Origin: Halovivax sp.
GTDB taxonomy: Archaea > Halobacteriota > Halobacteria > Halobacteriales > Natrialbaceae
Assembly (NCBI GenBank): GCA_007135505.1
Contig: SLIS01000394.1
Location: 1-6,007 of the forward strand
Length of the DNA: 6,007 bases
Reading direction: 5' to 3'
Part shown: piece by piece, positions 5,081 through 6,007 of the stretch
Layout of the letters: each line of letters starts with the position of its first letter
Position numbering within the stretch: the stretch's first letter is position 1
The notes under the pieces: model-generated
Databases searched by the model: none
Seen by the model: only the letters and a program-made list of their open reading frames with translations
Told to the model about the DNA's origin: nothing
Made by a program: the position numbers and the translations under genes

Positions 5081-5089
5081 ACTCGTTGC

Positions 5090-6007
<918 letters not shown>

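Larger units (their letters stand above)
4582..5089. other. Intergenic region between the two subtilases, with an AT-rich island
   Basis: No convincing gene is visible in these 508 bp. The plus-strand frame at 4654-5004 runs through the AT-rich part, has a non-haloarchaeal composition and no family features. The segment 4681-4800 is only about 31% GC (about 23% over 4681-4740) in a GC-rich window. The region holds the likely promoter of the complete subtilase, an 11-bp direct repeat flanking the AT-rich segment, a 14-bp palindrome (4820-4833), the second copy of an 18-bp dispersed motif (4905-4922), and two hairpins beyond the stop of the second subtilase. No tRNA, transposase remnant or terminal inverted repeats were found. 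Confidence 0.6.

Noticed and set aside
4970..5089. Possible frameshifted remnant of a CFI-box or halolysin domain after the poly-Asp tail
   Set aside because: Minus-strand frames after the stop show no C-F-I, F-R-D or Y-Y-x-x-S-P-P motif or hydrophobic helix, and instead the DNA forms hairpins.

Overview
The window looks like chromosomal DNA of a haloarchaeon (class Halobacteria). The evidence is a high-GC sequence, coding frames rich in Asp and Glu with GC-rich third codon positions, promoters placed for leaderless transcripts, an archaeal Tma20/MCT-1-type PUA protein, an RNase R reduced to its catalytic domain, and halolysin-type subtilases, one with a visible twin-arginine signal. Genus cannot be decided from the sequence alone.

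Layout, left to right. Positions 1-42 hold the last 13 codons of an unidentified plus-strand gene. Ten bases on, convergent to it, lies a minus-strand gene for a short RNB-domain exoribonuclease (53-1369). A divergent intergenic region of 312 bp (1370-1681) separates it from a plus-strand PUA-domain RNA-binding protein (1682-2161) with a well-placed TATA box. Converging on that gene is a minus-strand DUF1028 (Ntn-hydrolase-like) gene (2220-2933), also apparently leaderless. Upstream of it on the minus strand are two related subtilases: a complete one of 513 aa (3040-4581), and a second one that enters from the right edge with its start outside the window (5090-6007). Between the two subtilases is a 508-bp region without a convincing gene. 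It holds a strongly AT-rich island (about 31% GC over 4681-4800), short repeats, and two hairpins just past the stop of the second subtilase.

The left part is information processing (RNA decay and RNA binding). The right part is protein export and extracellular proteolysis. The most notable biology is the subtilase pair. The catalytic cores are close paralogs, by eye about two thirds identical, and both are unusually rich in cysteine, but their C-termini differ completely. The complete enzyme ends in a 'CFI-box' type module (C-F-I-T-T-A-T-A-G, then F-R-D and Y-Y-x-x-S-P-P) followed by a C-terminal hydrophobic helix and a charged tail. The other ends in a run of about 20 aspartates, then a short Trp/Pro/Cys tail whose last residue is Cys. 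A plausible reading is one cell-anchored protease and one released or differently localised protease, but this is inference.
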